A DNA stretch of 64,000 bases. It comes from Clostridiales bacterium. GTDB taxonomy: Bacteria > Bacillota > Clostridia > Clostridiales > Oxobacteraceae. The notes below the pieces were generated by a model. That model searched no databases. It worked only from the letters and a program-made list of their open reading frames with translations, and had not been told where the DNA came from. The DNA lies in assembly GCA_030016385.1 (NCBI GenBank), contig JASEJN010000011.1:1-64000 (forward strand), written 5' to 3'. This document shows, in pieces, positions 60,291 to 64,000 of the stretch (positions are counted from its first letter, which is position 1; each line of letters starts with the position of its first letter). Both the position numbers and the translations under genes were made by a program.

Positions 60291-61208
60291 ATGGGCAATA
60301 TAATATGTTTTGATATCGGAGGCACATATATTAAATATGCTGCAGTGACTAATACAGGAGATATACTATTTAAGGATAAAATTGCTTCGCCTTGCGAGGA
60401 CTGTAGGATAAATATACCAAAGGTATTGTCTTCTAAAATATTAAAGCTTAAGGATAAGTATGATTTAAGCAGCGTAGGCATCAGTACGGCCGGACAGGTA
60501 GATAGCGAAAACGGAATAGTTGTATCAGCATGTGACAATCTTCCGGATTATAGTGGGGCAAGATTATCGATGGATATTGGAAATATGACAGGACTCAAAG
60601 TATATGTGGAAAATGATGCAAATGCTGCTGCATTAGGTGAGATGTGGAAAGGAGCCGCAAAGGGAGTTCAGACTTTTGTATGCATAACCATAGGCACCGG
60701 TATAGGCGGAGCAATTATAATAGACGGAAAGCTATATAAGGGAATAAAAGGTGGCGCCGGAGAAATAGGGCATATGATAATAAATGAAAATGGAGAGCCA
60801 TGTACGTGCGGTTCACGTGGGTGCTTTGAGAGATATGCATCCACCCAGGCCTTCGTAAGAAGATATATTTGTCAATCTCAAAAGAATGGTCATACTGTTG
60901 ATCATATAGATGGGGAAGAAATTATGAAGAGAGTTCGCGAAGGTCAGAAACTTGCAATCAGTGTTTATGATGAATTTTTAAATCATCTGGTTTCAGGGCT
61001 TGTAAGCCTTACTTATCTGCTGGATCCTGGGCTTATAGTAATAGGCGGCGGGATTTCTGCCCAAGGCCGGCCTTTTTTTGATGAAATTGAAAGGCGATTT
61101 AAACAAAGAGTAATGCCTTCATATTTCGAGCACACCAGAATTGTACAGGCAGTCCTTGAAAATGATGCGGGTATCTATGGCGCATGCTATGTAGCTCTAC
61201 ACAGGTAG
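60291..61208 (+). CDS. ROK-family sugar kinase
   Basis: 305 aa. ATP loop CFDIGGTYIKYAAV at the N-terminus, the glycan-binding/catalytic GGAGEIGHMIIN, and the ROK zinc motif CTCGSRGCFERYAS (about 173). No N-terminal HTH, so a kinase rather than a repressor; GlcNAc/ManNAc or glucose are typical substrates. Confidence 0.88.
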   Translation: MGNIICFDIGGTYIKYAAVTNTGDILFKDKIASPCEDCRINIPKVLSSKILKLKDKYDLSSVGISTAGQVDSENGIVVSACDNLPDYSGARLSMDIGNMTGLKVYVENDANAAALGEMWKGAAKGVQTFVCITIGTGIGGAIIIDGKLYKGIKGGAGEIGHMIINENGEPCTCGSRGCFERYASTQAFVRRYICQSQKNGHTVDHIDGEEIMKRVREGQKLAISVYDEFLNHLVSGLVSLTYLLDPGLIVIGGGISAQGRPFFDEIERRFKQRVMPSYFEHTRIVQAVLENDAGIYGACYVALHR

Positions 61209-61355
61209 TGGGTGTATAAAGATTAAGAATATGTACCCCAGGTGATTGTTCCCTTGATATTAATTTTGCATTATTGCTGTGAAAATATTTTACGAGACAT
61301 GTGGTTAGTGCGATAAAGGGCTAATATTAATATTTAAAATAATGGAGGAATTAAA
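61209..61355. other. intergenic region before the secreted glycosidase
   Basis: No stem-loop with a T run and no ORF. A strong aatggagg ribosome site closes it. A separate promoter is possible but not obvious. Confidence 0.35.
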
Positions 61356-64000
61356 ATGGTAGGTAAACGTGTTTTTTTATTTTTGATTGCATTGGTACTC
61401 ACTTTTTCGACTACTCCAGGTATGAAGCTCTATGCAGAAGAATTGCCATCTGCGGCACAAGATCCATTTGTACAACTGGAGAATGGGAGCATATATCCCG
61501 TAGTGGTAAATCAGGCCAGGGAAGAAGATAAGCTCTCTGTTTGCACAAGTGAGTACGGAGAAAATACAGATTCCTTTTATAATGATACATCAGAGGCAAT
61601 CATTGTCAATAATGTTGTTTTAGAGAAAAACAGTTATGGAGACAATGGGACTTACATTCCCAAAAACGGTGCTGTGCTTTCAGGAACCGGCATTGCCAAA
61701 GAGATAGTAAACACATTGAAGATCGGACAGAGAGTTGAATTGAAGAATATAAATTTAAAAATTCTTCCTGAAAAATATTTTCTTGTAAATAATATGACTG
61801 TTTCCATTACGGGTGTCAACACTGTAAGGGGGGCCGGGGCAGTTATTGCATATACTCCTGAGTACGGGACTTCAACAAAGACAAACGAATGGGGCATGGA
61901 GATTACAGCAGTAGATGGAAAAGTAGTGCATATCACTCCTGATGCCACTACAGGGAATACGCAAATTCCCGATAATGGGGTTGTAATATCAGTTCAAAGT
62001 GGGTACCGCGATATTAAAAAATTGATTAGCAGTGTTAGAGTCGGGGATTCCATCGAAGTGGTTTTGGATAATTTATATATATACAATGCATATGAGATAC
62101 CATATGATGCTTTTAATCCTAAAACCAAGGAAGATAATCCCGAGGGATGGGATGATAGTAAAAACGAACCGTATCCGGGATTCAGAGGAGCAAATCAGTC
62201 AATAGTTTACGATAGTACATATGGTGAAACGACGGGAACGAACCAATGGGGATATGAAGTTTCAGTAAACTCGGATGGGAAAATATTCAAAGCCGGAGGA
62301 AACAATTCTCCTATTCCTGATGGAGGACTCGTCATATCGACTCATGGAACAAAATCGTCCATAGTGGCCAACAATGATTTGATCGGTGCGACCGTAGTCG
62401 TCAACAAAGCCGAAAAGAAGGTAGTAATTCTGCATACACCGGATTCTTTCCTGACAAAAATGGAGTTTAAAGCAGAAGAAGTCCGCAAAAGGATAGAAGA
62501 AGAGAAAAAACTGTTTTTGGATGTTCCCTATAACGCTGTACAGGATAAGCTGGCATCTATACAAGCAAGATATTCGGAGGCAAAGCGCCTGTATGGTTGT
62601 TACTTAATGAGGGATGCGATTGCAAAGTCGAAGGAGCTTGAGCAAATGATAGAGGAAGTGTATTTTATGAATTCCGAATCCAGGACTGTTGAAACGAGGG
62701 GTGTATGGATCAGACCATTTGAAACTAGTGAACAAGAAGTGGATGATGTTTTGCAAAGACTGCATGCCATGAATATCAATACCGTTTATCTGGAAACATG
62801 GTTTAACGGTTATACAGCTTTTAAGACCGAAAACAAGCTAACCTGCTTGAATCCCATATATAATGGATTCGATGTATTGAAAGCTTATGTAGATTTAGCT
62901 AAAAAGTATGATATAAAAATATATGCATGGGTGGAAAACTTTTTCGCCGGCGTCAATGGCGAAGGCCCTGTTATAGAGAAAAAACCGGAATGGGCACTTA
63001 TCAGCCGGTTTGGAAATAATGCCAATTATATACCTGATTACAATGCCTATTTTAATTATATCAATCCGGCACTTCCGGAGGTAAGGGATTTTCTATCCGA
63101 TTTGTATAAGGAACTGGTTAAGAAATATAAAATCGACGGAATACAGTTGGATTATATTCGTTATCCTGCGCCAAATAGTGCAAAAGATGGGATTCCGGAT
63201 GATTTTGGATATGATGAGTATACAAGGCAGTTATATATGAAATCGAAAGGCAGCAGTATCGATCCTATCAACATTACACCCCAGCATGAATTATGGGCGG
63301 ATTGGTGCAAATTCAGAGCAGATTTTATTAATACTTTTGTATATCGCGTTACGTCAGAGGTAAAATCCATAAGGCCGGAAGTCCTTGTAAGCGCTGATGT
63401 GGGAGCACAATACGACAGCGGACCGACTGAAAAGATGCAGGAACCAAAGGATTGGGTTGGCAGGGGATATATAGATGAACTATTGCCGATGATCTATACA
63501 AATGACTTGGAGAAGCTGAAACATGACACAGTTGAAACTAAAAAATTCGCATATGGCAAGACTCACATGGTTATAGGTCTTGGAGCCGAGAACATCGCCA
63601 AAGGCGGTATTTTATCCGAAGAGGTAAAGGCTGTAAGAGAACTTGGGGCTTCAGGTGCTGCTGTTTTTGAATATAGAAGAATGATTGGGAATGGTTTTGA
63701 CGATGAGCTCCATAAGGGAGTGTACCAGAAAAAGGCCGTGGTCTCAACAACAGACCCCAAAGATGTACTTGAGAAAGTATTTAGTGAAATAGAGCGAAAA
63801 ATAGAAACGATTTATGTGCCTTTTGGAGGAATGCCCATAAAGTCAGCTTCAAATTATAAAAAATGTCTGGAACATATTTCTAAGGAGTATTCCAATAAAA
63901 CATTTAAAGTAAATATTATAATTAAATGTAAATCGGATTTGGAAAAACTGCTTCGAAAAATCGACGGCGATTCCAAAATAGCACAGGAAGTTAAAAATAG
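61356..64000 (+). CDS. secreted GHL10-type glycoside hydrolase-like protein (3' end outside window)
   Basis: The frame is open from the ATG at 61356 to the edge, 881 codons. Signal peptide RVFLFLIALVLTFSTTPG with probable cleavage after LYA. Residues ~40-370 contain repeated beta modules with NEWGMEITAVDGKV- and NQWGYEVSVNSDGK-type motifs. The GHL10 barrel starts about residue 447 (TRGVWIRPFETSEQEVDDVL) and has the hallmark DGIQLDYIRYPAP. It would cut polymer outside the cell, feeding the importer upstream. Confidence 0.85.
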   Translation, partial: MVGKRVFLFLIALVLTFSTTPGMKLYAEELPSAAQDPFVQLENGSIYPVVVNQAREEDKLSVCTSEYGENTDSFYNDTSEAIIVNNVVLEKNSYGDNGTYIPKNGAVLSGTGIAKEIVNTLKIGQRVELKNINLKILPEKYFLVNNMTVSITGVNTVRGAGAVIAYTPEYGTSTKTNEWGMEITAVDGKVVHITPDATTGNTQIPDNGVVISVQSGYRDIKKLISSVRVGDSIEVVLDNLYIYNAYEIPYDAFNPKTKEDNPEGWDDSKNEPYPGFRGANQSIVYDSTYGETTGTNQWGYEVSVNSDGKIFKAGGNNSPIPDGGLVISTHGTKSSIVANNDLIGATVVVNKAEKKVVILHTPDSFLTKMEFKAEEVRKRIEEEKKLFLDVPYNAVQDKLASIQARYSEAKRLYGCYLMRDAIAKSKELEQMIEEVYFMNSESRTVETRGVWIRPFETSEQEVDDVLQRLHAMNINTVYLETWFNGYTAFKTENKLTCLNPIYNGFDVLKAYVDLAKKYDIKIYAWVENFFAGVNGEGPVIEKKPEWALISRFGNNANYIPDYNAYFNYINPALPEVRDFLSDLYKELVKKYKIDGIQLDYIRYPAPNSAKDGIPDDFGYDEYTRQLYMKSKGSSIDPINITPQHELWADWCKFRADFINTFVYRVTSEVKSIRPEVLVSADVGAQYDSGPTEKMQEPKDWVGRGYIDELLPMIYTNDLEKLKHDTVETKKFAYGKTHMVIGLGAENIAKGGILSEEVKAVRELGASGAAVFEYRRMIGNGFDDELHKGVYQKKAVVSTTDPKDVLEKVFSEIERKIETIYVPFGGMPIKSASNYKKCLEHISKEYSNKTFKVNIIIKCKSDLEKLLRKIDGDSKIAQEVKN

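Overview
The window reads as a chromosome segment of an endospore-forming, low-GC Clostridium-class bacterium (Bacillota). Supporting signs are a Spo0E-like phosphatase, purine-rich Shine-Dalgarno sequences, many TTG/GTG starts, ABC sugar importers with lipobox binding proteins, a tadA / tRNA-Ser / greA neighbourhood and AT-rich intergenic DNA. Species cannot be fixed from the sequence.

Layout. (1) 1-2783: the 5' end of an IS transposase, a small charged ORF, a membrane protein and an AraC-type regulator. (2) 3449-18242: a co-directional amino-sugar/glycan operon. It encodes a binding protein, two permeases, a BadF-type sugar kinase, a ceramidase-fold protein, an M20 peptidase, a SIS protein, two related GHL10-type glycosidases (one has lost an N-terminal amidotransferase-like domain), a NagZ-type GH3 hexosaminidase, a xylose-isomerase-like TIM barrel and a Gfo/Idh/MocA dehydrogenase. 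The AraC regulator is divergent, and two direct repeats 21 bp apart lie in the shared intergenic region. The cytoplasmic glycosidases suggest that oligosaccharides are imported whole and then cut; a denuded peptidoglycan-like glycan is one plausible substrate, by inference. (3) 18380-18455: tRNA-Arg(CCT), the integration site of a complete-looking siphovirus-type prophage bounded by 48-bp direct repeats (18409-18456 and 51403-51450, about 33 kb). (4) 51453-55288: host DNA with a Spo0E-like gene, a small membrane peptide, a ComEC-like metallo-beta-lactamase-fold protein, tadA, greA and tRNA-Ser(CGA). (5) 55462-64000: a second sugar locus with a binding protein, two permeases, a DUF4127 protein, a ROK kinase and a secreted GHL10 glycosidase that runs off the window.

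The prophage has the usual modules: integrase, ImmA-like protease and repressor on the minus strand; then on the plus strand an early/replication module (HTH proteins, ERF recombinase, PD-(D/E)XK nuclease, DnaD-like organiser, G39P-like loader, RusA, HNH), a RinA/ArpU-like late regulator, packaging and head genes, tail genes, and lysis genes (XhlA, GH25-LysM endolysin, holin). Superimposed are less ordinary elements: a tRNA-like element and tandem 13-bp repeats before the late promoter, followed at once by an intrinsic terminator; a MuF protein followed by a zincin-like toxin candidate and a small possible immunity gene; a homing-type HNH gene that appears to have duplicated the 3' end of the capsid gene; two envelope-protein morons with their own promoters; and, at the right end, a candidate structured small RNA next to two degenerate type I-B CRISPR-like repeats. 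The last pair is my best candidate for something undescribed, as an RNA-based anti-CRISPR.
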